From positions 18,215,067 to 18,279,066 of the forward strand of contig OX359245.1 of the NCBI GenBank assembly GCA_947179485.1: DNA of 64,000 nucleotides, written 5' to 3'. Under the pieces are notes generated by a model, which saw nothing but the letters and a program-made list of their open reading frames with translations, was not told the origin of the DNA and searched no databases. Within the stretch, counting starts at the first letter, position 1. Every line of letters starts with the position of its first letter. Origin of the DNA: Allacma fusca (Eukaryota; Arthropoda; Collembola; Symphypleona; Sminthuridae). Both the position numbers and the translations under genes were made by a program. Shown here in pieces: positions 33,203 to 44,944 of this stretch.

Positions 33203-33744
33203 GTAATTTTATGCAAATATTCCTACTTCTGCCAAGAATATTCCAAAAAAATTTAAAAAATCCTAAAGCATCCATACAAGAATTTACTAGAATATTTGTT
33301 AATGTTTTATGTACCTGCAGGAGACTGACACCTTGTAGCCTCCCTCTAACTGCTTAAATCATACCTACATACCCTGCAATATTAAGTTTAACGTTGCTTC
33401 GATAATTTTCCATAACAAACAGTCAGTGCATTTTAGCACCCCCTTCATTCGTAAAGTCCGTGTAGGCTCATGATAATATTCAAATTATGGCTAAATTTTT
33501 CTCCATGAATTCGAGTTTATCAGCATTCAGTGTGAATTCCTTGAATTGCCTATTCTGCTATTTTAAGTTGATTGTTGTACCTGCAACAATTATTGTTGAT
33601 ATATCAAACATTAACCACGACGAAAATGTTCTAACTTCAAGTATGAGCGTAACATGTGGATAACAATAATTTATTGCACTCATGTATGACTAAACGAGTA
33701 ACCCACACTTTCATGTAAACTACATGGGAGGATTAATTACAAAT

Positions 33745-33885
33745 AAGTTCTCGTACCTTAGTTAGGTGTTTATCAGAATTCAGGGCAAATTCATACTTGA
33801 GAACGTCAAAAGCAGATTGATGATTCAACTGATTCTTGACTCTTGATCTATTTTATATCTGGACCAGTTGAGTCTAATAATTTAT
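33745..33885 (+). promoter_or_regulatory. Conserved SPH upstream block (SPH1)
   Basis: Diverged copy of the block above SPH2: TTTATCAGAATTCAGG, ACTTGAGAACGTCAAAAGCA, GATTGATGATTCAACTGATT, ATATCTGGACCAGTTGAGTC. Spacing to the ATG is kept. Likely contains promoter elements; TTATCA is a GATA-type site. Confidence 0.4.
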
Positions 33886-33913
33886 TTCTCATTGCGCCAA
33901 AAATCATCGCATC

Positions 33914-36258
33914 ATGAAAGCAGTAATCGTACTTGCTCTGATCGCCGCGGCTTCTGGTAATTTATTGCAAAATTTTTGCAATCTCAGTGTTTTAGTATTT
34001 CCACATTCTGAAAAATTTCAAATCAAAAGCAGATATTTCATGTAGAATCTTTCATCAAATTTTCATTGTAGCCGCAATTCCATCAAGACCTTCAGAGGTC
34101 ACCCTTTCAAAAGGATCCAGACTGATCGGCGGCGAGGATGCCGGAGAAAGAGAATTTCCGTTCGTTGTCAGCATCGAAGTATTCAGTGGAGGATTTCGAA
34201 TTCACTTGTGTGCTGGTGTCATTTATGATGAGAGGAGGATCATCACTGCTGGATATTGCTTAGAATACATAGACGATCCTCAAGACTTGACCATTGTTGC
34301 TGGTATTGTTGACCTCTCGAATCGGGAAGATGAGGTAACCATCCAGGTTGCTAGCGCCAAGATTCATGAAAGCTATAACAAGTAAGACCATGAAACTGTA
34401 GTAATACAGTTAATCCAAAAATTAAATTAATCCAAAACCCAGGACAGTATTCAACGATTTCAGATCCGTCATATAATTTCAAATTGTATATTTCCGGGTT
34501 ATTAATTATGAAGAAACTTTGAAACATTTACAGCCCTGAGTATGACTTCAACATCGGAATCCTGACTTTGGCCGAGCCTCTCATCTTCAACCAAAACATT
34601 CAGCCGATTCGGTTGGCAATTCCCACAATTGAAGCCTCCGGAGAGATTCAGGTCGTAGGTTGGGGAAAACGTGATGATGGCTCCTACGCAGCTCCGCTTC
34701 AAAAAATTACCTTGAATGTGGTTGACAGAGATGTTTGCACACGTGACTTTGCTCGCATTGGCGTGAGCATTACTGAAAACATGGTTTGCGCATCGGCTCC
34801 CAGACGGTCTACCTGCGATGTAAGCAGATTTTTCATTGGATTTAATATATAATTAAAATATTTGAGAGGAATCCAAAAGGTAATGTTTTTGGGTTTCATA
34901 TGTACTAAAACTCTTTATAATAAAACATATTCCCCGCGCGCGCGTCCGGCGACTATGTCTGCCGTTGATGCGATGCTCAAACAAATCAGCAAAATTACTT
35001 AAATACTGCACATTAACGCAGTTTCAAATCAATTAAAATCATCCGTAGTGTCCCGTATGTGCCCTGTAAGTAATTTTAATCAAACAATGTAGCAAATTAT
35101 TCGGTAAACTTACAATAGGAACTTAGAACTTTTAACCCGTTAGTGTGCGTATATGTACCTACACATAAGTAAAGTGCGTGCAACGTGGCTGAAGCAACCG
35201 ATCCTTGAAGAAATAGACCGGAGCATTCGTCAACATTGGAGCAAAGCTTACGAGAAGAGATTTGAAAGGACACTTCCTAAGCAAATCTCTCTCATGCCTT
35301 AATGATAACTCTTCTCATAAGCTATCAATCAAGGCAAAATTTTTCGTTTCAATCATATATCATTAAAACTATGTCTGAAGTACCGCACATTATCCATTAA
35401 ATCATAAATGAATACATCTCTCTCAAAAGATGTCAATATTTATTTCGAGGTATAAACAGAAGAAGCGTCAAGAAGCGATGCAGATCGGGTAGTAAATGAA
35501 ACAAATCGACCAAGAGACGGAGCAGAACACCTGAAACTCCAAACTACACGGAATCATTAATCTGTGAGCCTCACCGGTAAATCAATCACCAAACCAAGAA
35601 TCTACCAGACACCATAACCATGACAGCCACCAGCTCCATATTTACAAATATTGTTTCCCATCAATCATCGCTACAAACACAACGATCCAACTATTTGAAA
35701 ACACTCAAGGAATTTAAAACTCCAACCAATATTAAGTCGCCTTAATAATAAATGTGTGTCAGCATACTAAAATTGAAATTCTCAAATTATAATAAAACTA
35801 GAAGTGGTAACCATATTTATGTATTATTATGTAAACGTGACAGGTATTATAATTCTAATGTCACGTTTTTAATAAGGCAGCTTAATGTACTTGATGATAC
35901 TGAATATAACAAACTAAACCTAAGCTACGTGATTTAATCATTAATCTCTACATTGTTAATCTTTCTCTAAATATTGTAATTACATGTCGGCTACCTTCAA
36001 CACTAATCACTTCACAGGTTAACTCCAGGTGAATACAGTGCTAGTGTTGCGTATGCATTACTGACAATAAATCAAATCAAATCAAATCAAATATAGGGTG
36101 ATGGTGGCGGTCCTTTGATTGCCAAGGATGAAGCCAGACGTCCCTACTTGGCTGGTGTGGTTAGCTGGACTTTAGATCCTTGTGCAGTTGACGGTTATCA
36201 CAGTTTATTTACCAACATTGCCCCTCTCAGGTCATGGCTGGACAGCAATCTGAACTAA
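33914..36258 (+). CDS. SPH1: serine protease homologue without catalytic triad
   Basis: Exons 33914-33956, 34072-34381, 34534-34819 and 36097-36258; 266 residues. Order: signal peptide MKAVIVLALIAAAS, short propeptide, activation site GSR/LIGGEDAG, then an S1 (trypsin-fold) domain. The three catalytic positions are all replaced: ITAGYC has tyrosine where TAAHC has histidine 57; YDFNIGIL has asparagine where NDIAL has aspartate 102; GDGGGPL has glycine where GDSGGPL has serine 195. The structural cysteines and the SWTLDPC segment (like SWG..C) remain. It cannot be a conventional protease. Serine protease homologues of arthropods act as cofactors or binding proteins in immune and gut settings; the role here is unknown. 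Intron 3 is expanded to 1277 bp by a retroposon-like insert. Confidence 0.92.
34931..36091 (+). mobile_element. Retroposon-like insertion in SPH1 intron 3
   Basis: Compared with the short intron of SPH2 and with the relic at 46 kb, homology breaks after AAAACATAT (34930) and resumes at the acceptor. The insert starts GC-rich (CCCCGCGCGCGCGTCCGGCG) and ends in a tandem CAAAT tail (36070-36091), typical of LINE or SINE 3' ends. No reverse transcriptase is encoded, so it is a 5'-truncated LINE or a non-coding retroposon. Confidence 0.65.
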
Positions 36259-36345
36259 AGGAAACCACTAATGGAGGTATAATTTTAAGGATGTTATTGA
36301 GAAATGGTGTAACAAATACGCGAATTCAGTGACATCAAGGAACAG

Positions 36346-36351
36346 AATAAA
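36346..36351 (+). terminator. Polyadenylation signal, SPH1
   Basis: AATAAA 88 bases after the stop, at the same relative position as in SPH2. Confidence 0.6.
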
Positions 36352-36689
36352 ATGCGGCGGATTCCGATAAAATCCTGATAGAAATGTAGAGCTCGTACTT
36401 GCATTTTAAACATTTTCATTAGAGCAGCATTTATATATAGCTCATGGTTTCTCAAATTTTGACCTACGTCAATACAAAATGCTAGAACATCCATGAAAAC
36501 ATTTACGAGAGTATTTGTGGTCTTTACTTGGGAATATTTGATGTTATTGTAGATGTATTAGACTAGGTGGCAGCAGAAGATCAGTGCAGCCTCAATAACA
36601 GTTATTATTATTAATATTTGTAACAAACTTTAAGCATATTTGTATGACCGTCAGTCTTAAAGTCTTCATGGAAGGGTATATGACAATGG

Positions 36690-36860
36690 AAATAAATACT
36701 CAAATTATAGCTAAATGAATATTCCTGAGTACGAGTTTATCAACATTCAGTTTCAATACTTGAAAATGTCAAAAACAGATTGATGGACCGTCGAGTTGAT
36801 TACCGAGACTTGGAACATAATATCTGGAGTTGCATCTAGCATTCGTTTATCATTGTTCTG
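36690..36860 (+). promoter_or_regulatory. Conserved SPH upstream block (SPH2)
   Basis: GTTTATCAACATTCAGTTTC, ACTTGAAAATGTCAAAAACA, GATTGATGG, GAGTTGATTACCGAGACTTG, ATATCTGGAGTTGCATCTAG. It is shared with 33745-33885 and with the gene-less copy at 38550-38740. Confidence 0.45.
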
Positions 36861-36874
36861 AAAATCCTCAAATC

Positions 36875-38074
36875 ATGAAGGCAGTAATCGTACTTGCTCT
36901 GATCGCCGTGGCGTCAGGTAACTGAATGCAAAATTTTAAAGTGCTACTGTATTATTCCCAAATTCTGTAATTATTTCAAACAGATGATTAATGAATACAA
37001 TTTTAATTCCAGCCGCGATTCCATCAAGACCAGCCGGAGTCACTCTTTCAAAAGGGTCCAGACTGGTTGGTGGAGAGGAAGCTGGAGAAAGAGAATTCCC
37101 GTTTGTGGTTAGTATCGAAAAACCCTTTCAAGATGGACGAATTCACTTGTGTGCTGGTGCCATTTACGATGAGAGGAGGATCATCACTGCTGGATATTGC
37201 TTATTATTTATTGATGATGTCCGAGATGTGACCGTCATCGCCGGTGCTACTGATCTCGAAAATCGAGGAGATGGGCAAACTGTTCCAGTTGCTAGCGTCA
37301 AGCTACATGAAAGATATGATTCGTAAGCTAATCAATAGGTGTAGCAATTAAATTAAATTAAAAATTCAATGAATTCAGCCCATGCGAGTATTCAGCAATT
37401 TTAGAACCTTCCTATAATTTAAATGTATGTATGTATTTCTGGAGTAAATATTTAAATAGAAATATGCAAGACATTTTTGAAAATTTAAATGCAATTTACA
37501 GACCTGATTATGACTATAACATCGCAATCGTGACTCTAGCCGAGCCTCTCATCTTCAACCAAAACGTTCAGCCGATTCGGTTGGCAATTTCCACGATTGA
37601 AGCTTCCGGAGAAGTGCAAGTCGCGGGTTGGGGAACCGTGGATCAAGATACCACCCCTTATAAACTGCATAAAGTTAACTTGAATGTGATTGACAGAGAA
37701 GTTTGCAAACGTGACTTTGCTCGCATTGGCCTGGGCATTACTGAAAACATGGTTTGCGCTTCGGCTCCCGGACGGTCCACCTGCGCTGTTAGTAGATTTT
37801 TCTGTGATTTCATTATATAGTTAAATATTTTTCGGAGGACTATAATCCAATAGGCAAATATTTTGTGCTAATGTGATGTATGTATACAAAAATATACTAT
37901 TCTATAACTTAGGGTGATGGTGGCGGACCCTTGATTGCCAAGGATGAAGCCAGACGTCCCTACTTGGCTGGTCTGGTCAGCTGGACTTTAAATCCTTGTG
38001 CAGTTGACGGTTATCACAGTTTATTTGTCAACATCGCCACTCTCAGATCATGGCTGGACAGCAATCTGAACTAA
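36875..38074 (+). CDS. SPH2: serine protease homologue without catalytic triad
   Basis: Exons 36875-36917, 37013-37322, 37502-37787 and 37913-38074, with exon lengths identical to SPH1 (43, 310, 286, 162) and 266 residues. Signal peptide MKAVIVLALIAVAS, activation site GSR/LVGGEEAG, S1 fold. The same three substitutions as SPH1 are present: tyrosine at 57 (ITAGYC), asparagine at 102 (YDYNIAIV) and glycine at 195 (GDGGGPL). The residue lined up with the S1-pocket base (position 189) is serine in both. Intron 3 is short (125 bp). The two genes lie 0.6 kb apart on the same strand and share 5' and 3' flanks, so they arose by tandem duplication after the triad was lost. The donor of intron 3 is the less common GTTAGT. 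Confidence 0.93.
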
Positions 38075-38165
38075 AGGAAACCACTAATGCAGATATAATT
38101 AATTTTGAGTCTGTAATTGAGAAACCGTATAACAAAAATATGCGAATGCAGTGTCATCAAGGAAC

Positions 38166-38171
38166 AATAAA
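38166..38171 (+). terminator. Polyadenylation signal, SPH2
   Basis: AATAAA 92 bases after the stop; matches the SPH1 position. Confidence 0.6.
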
Positions 38172-38549
38172 ATACTGCGAATTCAGATAAAATCCTGATT
38201 GAAATATAGAGCTCGGTGTACTTGTATTTTAAACATTTTCATTAGTGCAGCATTTGTATAAAGCTCATGGTTTTCCGGTATCAATTCCAAATATGAATTC
38301 AGAATAGTAATTTACAAATCATAAATATTAATAGAATAAACAGGCTGGCTAGGGTAAACAGTTTTAGGGCGAGGGTAAAATAAAATTTACAGAGACCCTC
38401 AGAATCCCTGTGGAACCTATCGGTTTCGAGGCCAAGGGCCAGGCAAAAACATATTGGATTAATCCTCCCCTGAGTATTGAAATAATAAAAATTAGGTATC
38501 TACAGTTACCTGCCCTTAATTTTTTAAGTAGGTATAAGTTGGTGATATA

Positions 38550-38740
38550 ACAATGGAAATAAATACTCAAATTATAGCTAAATGAGTATCCACACGTCCA
38601 AGTTTATCAGAACGCATTGTCAGTGTGAATACTTGAAAATGTCAAAAAAAGATTGATGTATCCTCGAGTTGATGACCGAGTCTTGCAACAAAATATCTGA
38701 AGTTGAATCTAGCGTTGGTTCTTATTGTTGGAAACTTCCA
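38550..38740 (+). promoter_or_regulatory. SPH upstream block without its gene
   Basis: Closely matches the SPH2 upstream block (AAATACTCAAATTATAGCTA, ACTTGAAAATGTCAAAAAAA, GATTGATG, GAGTTGATGACCGAG, TCTAGCGTTGG) and stops about 20 bases short of where the ATG would be. It belongs to the decayed third SPH unit at 39.6-46.1 kb. Confidence 0.6.
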
Positions 38741-39650
38741 GATAATCTTGATAGTCTGTTGCTGAGATATAAATTTAAAGCTCGGAGTACTTGTATTCCC
38801 TATTAGCTCCAATATTTACCGGAATTTAGTGAAGTAAATCGTAAATTCTTAGAATAAAATTAAAGACGTTGAAGGAAATTAGGAAATAATTTTAATCCTA
38901 GGCACAATATCCTGCGCGAACCAGTGCGAGGTAGCTAGAACTTTTGCATGTGTTCGGAGATTGGTCCAGATACTTACTCTCTTTCTTATCTCATTGGGTT
39001 CCTGAGTGGGCACATCACAGAGTTTGTTTTATGTAAATAAATGTCAAAATGCAAGTTTCATTTGATAACCAACAAACATTATTACACACAAATTAGATGT
39101 GACAACATATTTGACAAATGCTATATCCATGGCCTGGTACAAACGTGGAGGGCGTGGATACATAGGATGACCCTCCCTTGTAAAACAAAAGTGTGGTAGG
39201 ACAATATCCCACCAAAAGACCTGTGATTTATCCTCTGTATGTCGTCGTTCAAGAGATAAATTGGTCTACATGCTAAATTTTTGTACAGATTGTAGAACAT
39301 TTTGCGATATAAATCTGTAATGACGGTATTTACCTTTACTTGCAATACTGATAATTTATTGATCTAACGAGTAACTAAAATCTTGCGTGTTGTAGTATCC
39401 AATATGGAATTATATACACTTTTGGAAAATATTTTATAACATATGTGTGAGTACATACGGCATCTACATGGAAAAGAGAATTTAATGTAAAAAACAAATC
39501 CGACTATAGATGTCACAACCTCACATGACAGTTTCTGCACGTATGTACTTGCATGTGTTTATACGTTACCTCATCTAATTTTCTGAGGCCAAACAAATAA
39601 CCCGATCTCCTTCCAAAACAATTGGCCTTACGTTTTATCCAATCTATCCC
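38741..39650. other. Decayed DNA of the third SPH unit; nothing else recognised
   Basis: This stretch should hold exons 1-2 of the third SPH copy, but I could not find them. Confidence 0.4.
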
Positions 39651-39654
39651 TACA

Positions 39655-39770
39655 AAAAAATTTGAGTTGCGTGGTTGGCAATTCCTACAATAATTGCAGC
39701 TTCCGGAAAAGTTCATAGAACAGGTTGGGTGCCCGTGAATATGAATGCTTTCAAAATAAGCTAAATAAAG
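39655..39770 (+). pseudogene. SPH relic, exon 3 first part
   Basis: GTTGGCAATTCCTACAAT, then TTGCAGCTTCCGGAAAAGTT and AACAGGTTGGG match the SPH exon 3 segment encoding RLAIPTIEASGE...VGWG, with frameshifts and stops. Homology fades near GCTTTCAAAATAAGCTA. Confidence 0.7.
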
Positions 39771-39775
39771 CTAGC

Positions 39776-40160
39776 CAAAGATGGGCAAATGAAGTGCCTA
39801 AGCCTACAGCCTGCCTATTTTCTTTCAAAAAATATCGCCATCCTATATAGGCTAATCGAATGTTCCAACGAAAAGAAGAGCCTTCATACCACGGGTCAAG
39901 TACTCTAACTGCCTGCCTATTAACCTATATCTGTCCTAGTGTGCATTGCTTGCCTGCCTATATTTGCTGTACAGCTACTTTCTGACAGCGCTTTGCCAGC
40001 CTATATAGGCGATATAATTGTGAGCTTTAGATAGCGCAAGCCGTATACAATGATCACATGCAACATGCAATTGGAATATCAATGTAGGGGTTTGATTAAT
40101 ACTGTAGTAAAATACATAGTATCCAGTAAGAATATTAAAATATGGGACGATTATGCATGT
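39776..40160. repeat. CAAAGATG / CCTGCCTATA word repeat
   Basis: It starts CAAAGATGGGCAAATGA, close to the inverted right end of the MITE at 59442-60559 (CAAAGGTGTCCAAATGA), and continues with GCCTAAGCC, GCCTGCCTAT and CCTATATAGGC. Similar words reappear at about 45870-45960. It is probably a member of that MITE family that the larger transposon entered. Its right end and target duplication were not found. Confidence 0.5.
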
Positions 40161-41130
40161 ACCCCTAATAGCACACGTCAGTCTTGAATGCGCATAAAAT
40201 GCAATGCAGTGTCGATTTTGTGCAACCGCTGGCTTTTGCGCGTCGAATAGTTGCATCAACGTGGCATTTCAACAGGCTCTAATTTACGCAGAAGTATGAG
40301 CGCTAAAAATGCGCAAAAATCGTGCTACAATGTCTGCGAGTAGGTGGCGAATGCATAAATGACGCAACAACGGCGCCTTAAAATATTGTCATCTTCCATT
40401 TTGAAATGTAACAGACAGTCATGCGCAATATTAATTTAGCTAATAGCATGCTCCCGTTGCAGTATACATACGAGAATGCATGCTCAAGTACGGCAATTGG
40501 AATATGGAGGAAAGCATGTGCTTTGCAATAATTGAAGTGAAATAAAAGTTTCATTAAATTTTGAACCGGAATCAGTTTAATTTGGTGGGGTACCAGCAAT
40601 AATTAAAAGATACTCATGAAAGGAACAAAGAAGTTGTTAAAAATAATTGGTAAATCATTTAGGAATTAAGGAAATTGACTGATTGTAAGAATGATTTGTA
40701 TCATGAATGATTTTGTCATGTATAAAGTATTTATCATGAAGTATGAAAAGAGGAACTGAAAATGATGACTAAGGGATAACACACTTAGCTCAAGAGTTTC
40801 AAGAGAGGAAACTTGACCGCGAGGATGCAACGCATTGGACTTTGCTGACACAGCAGATGACAGTTTTATGACGGTAATAAAACTCGGGACTGACTCAAGA
40901 CTCAAGACCAGCTCAAGTCTATAGTTTGAAGTACTGTAAGATTTGCGACACACAAATTTCTTTGATGAAACTTCTTTCTGTTATTTAGATGCAAATGATA
41001 TTTCAAATGTAAACTTGGACTAGATAATGTTATAAGAACCTGTGACTTTCAGAATAAAGACAGACAATCGATTATTTTATTCAAGCAGAAATACAGAGAA
41101 TATTAGACTTATTATTCATATTTCGTACAG

Positions 41131-42317
41131 AAGTTACTGACGCCGTTTTGTGTAGTTATATTTCCGGATGAAAAGAACGTGGAAATTGCTCCAGAAAGTT
41201 GGGTGAAAACGACGGAGACTTTAAGCAGGTTTCCACCAAAGGTCACATTGGCATTACGGAATCAAATCCAGTCTCTCATTCCACCAAAGCCTGGTTGGGA
41301 AGAGTTCCCAGCAATAGTTAAACACAAATGCGGTAAGTAATATTCAATATGTAACAGGCAATACTAAAACTCCCTGATGGAATGTAACTACGTGTTTTGT
41401 GTACATCCATAAAAAGAAATTTAAAAAGAAATTATTCTGGCTTTTTTTTTCTCAAATTGTGTAGCAACTTATTCTGGGGCAAATAAATGTGCAAATGAGT
41501 TGATGGAGAAGGATGACCTGGAATCGGACTGTACTGAAACTGAATCCGTAGTAAGTAGCAGAAGACCAATTCCAAAGAAGTTTACAGGATTCGAATTGGG
41601 TTACTTAAATAGTTGTACCGATGAAGGGGATCTGGACCAGGAACATGGTGCCACAACAATTATTCGCAGTCAATCTCCTAATGCTTTTACGGCGAGTATC
41701 TCTGAAGAATCCTCACAATTAGTGACACACTCAACAAGGTCTGACAGCAATCAAAATTTAATGGGCCATGTTCAAAGTTCTTCAACAGGAGAAAGTCAGA
41801 TTTCTATCCTTCCAGATAAATTCCAGTTGTTTTCGTCTGGTAAGCATATGGAGGCTACTTATGCTTATTTATGTGTAGTGATAATTTATTTTTAAATAGG
41901 AATGTCCAAATAAAAATTGCATAGAATGTAGCCCTTGGTAATGTCAGTGAAGTTTATAATTTATAGGTGCTGCAATACCAGATGCCATGACTGCTCACAA
42001 TCAGCTGGATAAAATAAGCTCAGAAAATCGAAGTAATTATCACCTAAAGCTTATAAAAGTAGTTTCAGTTGATTCAAGTTGAAGTTTAATTACAGTTTCT
42101 TATATTTTGTTTCAGAATTCTATAAGCTTATTTTAACCAAACTTGGGTGTATTGAGACTGACATCGCAGCCATTAAAAAACTTCAATTGACCTGTCAAGA
42201 GTCAGAAGAGCTAACGAATATTCCGGTGTTGCCATTATGTTCAAAAACTGAACTTTTAAATTGTGAAAGTTGGATGCAGGATAGTGAAAACTATTCACGA
42301 CTCGTAATTATTTTGTA
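41131..42317 (+). CDS. Transposon accessory protein, tentatively DUF4806-like
   Basis: Exons read as 41131-41332, 41465-41839, 41967-42032 and 42116-42317, all with GT-AG junctions in consistent phase. The first encodes a VVIFPDEKNVEIAPESWV module that resembles N-termini of invertebrate DUF4806 proteins. The middle is acidic and serine-rich (ESDCTETESVVSSRRPIPKK), and the last (IPVLPLCSKTELLNCESWMQ) looks like the start of a DUF4806 domain. No initiator methionine exon was identified, and the last exon stops early (TAA at 42315). A further frame at 42765-42945 after an acceptor (TACAG) may be its last exon. Function is unknown; such genes are often seen near TNP2-type transposases. Confidence 0.5.
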
Positions 42318-42949
42318 AAAAGAGTTTTACAAAATCGTTTTCAAAAAAGTTTTCAATCTCATGGACACAATACAAAAATTTTTTTAAGGAGGCATAGAAT
42401 CACTGTCAATGTTAAGTGACATTGAATCCGCATCTCCTTGTGAAAATATTTTGTCATGTTATTTTTGTCTAGATTTTAATTAGATTAGGTAAATATTTTT
42501 TTTAAATTGGATTGAACTATCAAATATATTTAAATACTACTGAAATATAGCAAGCAAGAATGTTTACTATGCATGAAACGAAAAAGAGCAGAAAACGGTT
42601 GTATCGGTTTTGAGATGTTTTGTTTTCCCAGAAAAGAGGTAAATTGCCGATATGTCGGAGACTATGAACAAATCAGTGCAAGTTTTGCCATATACCTTAT
42701 TGTATGTGTCCTGCACTAGGCTACTAAAAATCATCGAATTTTAATGAAATGTGGACTTTTCCGTACAGCTTCCCTGTGAATCAACTGTAAATATTTCTAC
42801 GCATGTGTTACATAAATTGATTTTTTCTATAGAAACTGCAAGGAGGCGATTTGTGGACCTAACCGACGATCGTGCAAAATCTGTTTTTATTAATTGGTTT
42901 CGCAATTCGAAACCGAAAAGTGTGTTGACAAGTGGTGAGGATTAACATA

Positions 42950-44911
42950 ATGGCCCAAAGTAGTAGAACTTCGCGACGCCAAATTTCAAAAGAGGTCGCT
43001 GAACTGCTTCAAGAAATTCAAACCTCAGATGCTAAAATTTCATCAGAAGATAATTTTCCGGAATCAGAATTACCCCAAGGATCGCAATCACAAATTACAC
43101 ATCAATGGAACGAAAATCAACTTTCATATAGTTCAACTGATCTATTTCATAATTTTACTAGTGACAGTGATATTGTAGATTGTAATGGTGATAGTGAAAT
43201 ATCAACGTAAAATTTAGAACAACAAATTGCTCAATGGTCAATTACTCATAATACATCTCATAGAGCAGTTAATGATCTTCTAAAAATCCTTAAAATTCAT
43301 GTCGATGACATAACTCACGTAGATGCGAGAACGATCCTCAAAACTTGTAGAGTAACAACTGTGCATAAGAAGTTCGGTGGTGATTATCATTATTTTGGCA
43401 TTGAACAAGGAGTGCTAAAACATTTAAATGCTTCAAATGTATTTCTTCGTCAAATTTTGTTGTTAAAGGTAGGCATCGATGGTGTACCGTTAAGCCGAAG
43501 CAGTAACTTACAGTTCTGGCCTATATTAGGCATGTTACAAGACATTTCAAAATCCCCTTTCATTATAGCCATATATTCAGGGTATTCAAAACCTAGTAAT
43601 TCTAATGAATTTTTAAAAGATTTTATTCAAGAGTGTAAGCACTTAGTAAACGAAGGAATTAGTTTCAAAGGTAACCAATATACTTTCAAATTATACTGCA
43701 TTGTCGCTGACGCACCAGCTCGAGCTTTCATTAAAAATGTAAAAACTCATTCAGGGTATAACAGCTGTGAAAGGTGCACAGTAACAGGAGAATGGAAAGG
43801 GCGAGTTGTGTTCTTAGAACAAAATTGTGCATTACGATCAAGCGCAAGTTTTGCTTCTCAAAGTGATCCGAGCCACCATCTTGGCCATTCCATTCTGTGC
43901 GATTTGAATTTTGACATTGTAAAACAAGTTCTTTTAGATCATTTGCACTTGTTATTACTCGGCGTTACGAAAAAAATGCTTAAAATATGGACAGGTCGAG
44001 AAAAAACATTTAAATTACACAAATTGTCTCGAGGGCAATTAAGCATTGTATCGGAACATTTCGAATTTCTGAAGATGTATATACCCTCGGAATTTCAAAG
44101 AAAACCCCGGACTTTGAATGACCTTGATCATTTCAAAGCCACAGAATACCGATTATTTCTAATCTATACAGGTATAGTAGTATTGAAATCCGTTCTTTCT
44201 AAGGACAAATTTAAGCATTTTTTATTGTTGCATTGCGCGGTTTTTATTTTGTTATCCCCAAAAGCCTCGGATAGGAATGCAAATGATTTGGCAAAAAATT
44301 TGCTTTCAGAGTTTGTCGGTAAATCTGCGAAACTTTACAGTTCCGAACTTATTACATACAATTTTCACTCTTTAATACATGTTGCTGATGATTCGCAATT
44401 GTTTGGAAGTTTAGATACTGTGAGTTCTTTTCCGTTCGAAAGTTACCTTCAAACCTTAAAAAATATTTTGAGGAAAAAAAACAGCTGCATAGCACAAATT
44501 GTTAGGAGATCTAGCGAAATTGATGCCCACAGTTTTAAATGTAATTCCTATCCTACAAGTGTAAATAGATTTTTAAACAAACATAAGTATTCATATAATG
44601 GTATGATTGTAAGTTCTTTATGGGGTGATAACATTTTTTACACTCAAAGTAAGAAGCTCATCAAAATTGAGGATGTAGTACAGGACGAGAAGAATTCTGT
44701 AATACTCCTTAAATGTAAATATTTTAGAATTGTAGAAGAATTTCAGGACTATCCTGTTAAGAGCGGATCATTTAATATCTTTAAAGTAGCGAACAGCTAC
44801 TCAGCTGTTTTTACACTCCGTATTACAAGTTTATTTCAAAAATGTACATTGCTTCCTGTAGATAGAAGCTGTGAAAAATTTATTTGTATTCCTTATTTAA
44901 ATCCCATGTAA
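42950..44911 (+). pseudogene. TNP2-like (CACTA superfamily) transposase, one internal stop
   Basis: One frame of 654 codons from ATG 42950 to the stop at 44909-44911, broken only by TAA at 43207-43209. It would catalyse excision and insertion of the element. Features: N-terminal arginine-rich region (RTSRRQISKE); after the stop WSITHNTSHRAVNDLLKIL and DARTILKT; then YFGIEQGVLKHL, KVGIDGVPLSRSSNLQFWPI, YCIVADAPARAFIKNVKTHS, the CERCTVTGEW knuckle, LLDHLHLLLLGVTKKML, YNFHSLIHVADD and FPFESYLQTLK. From 43361 on it is an open 516-residue frame. Animal members of this family are usually annotated only as uncharacterised. Apart from the stop the gene looks young. Confidence 0.85.
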
Positions 44912-44938
44912 TTTTTCAAGTAATTCAATGTGTACAAT

Positions 44939-44944
44939 AATAAA
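44939..44944 (+). terminator. Polyadenylation signal, transposase gene
   Basis: AATAAA 28 bases after the transposase stop codon. Confidence 0.55.

Noticed and set aside
41500..41895. Single-exon gene of 131 residues
   Set aside because: It is one exon of the transposon accessory gene read on into its intron; splice sites and phases on both sides support the multi-exon model.
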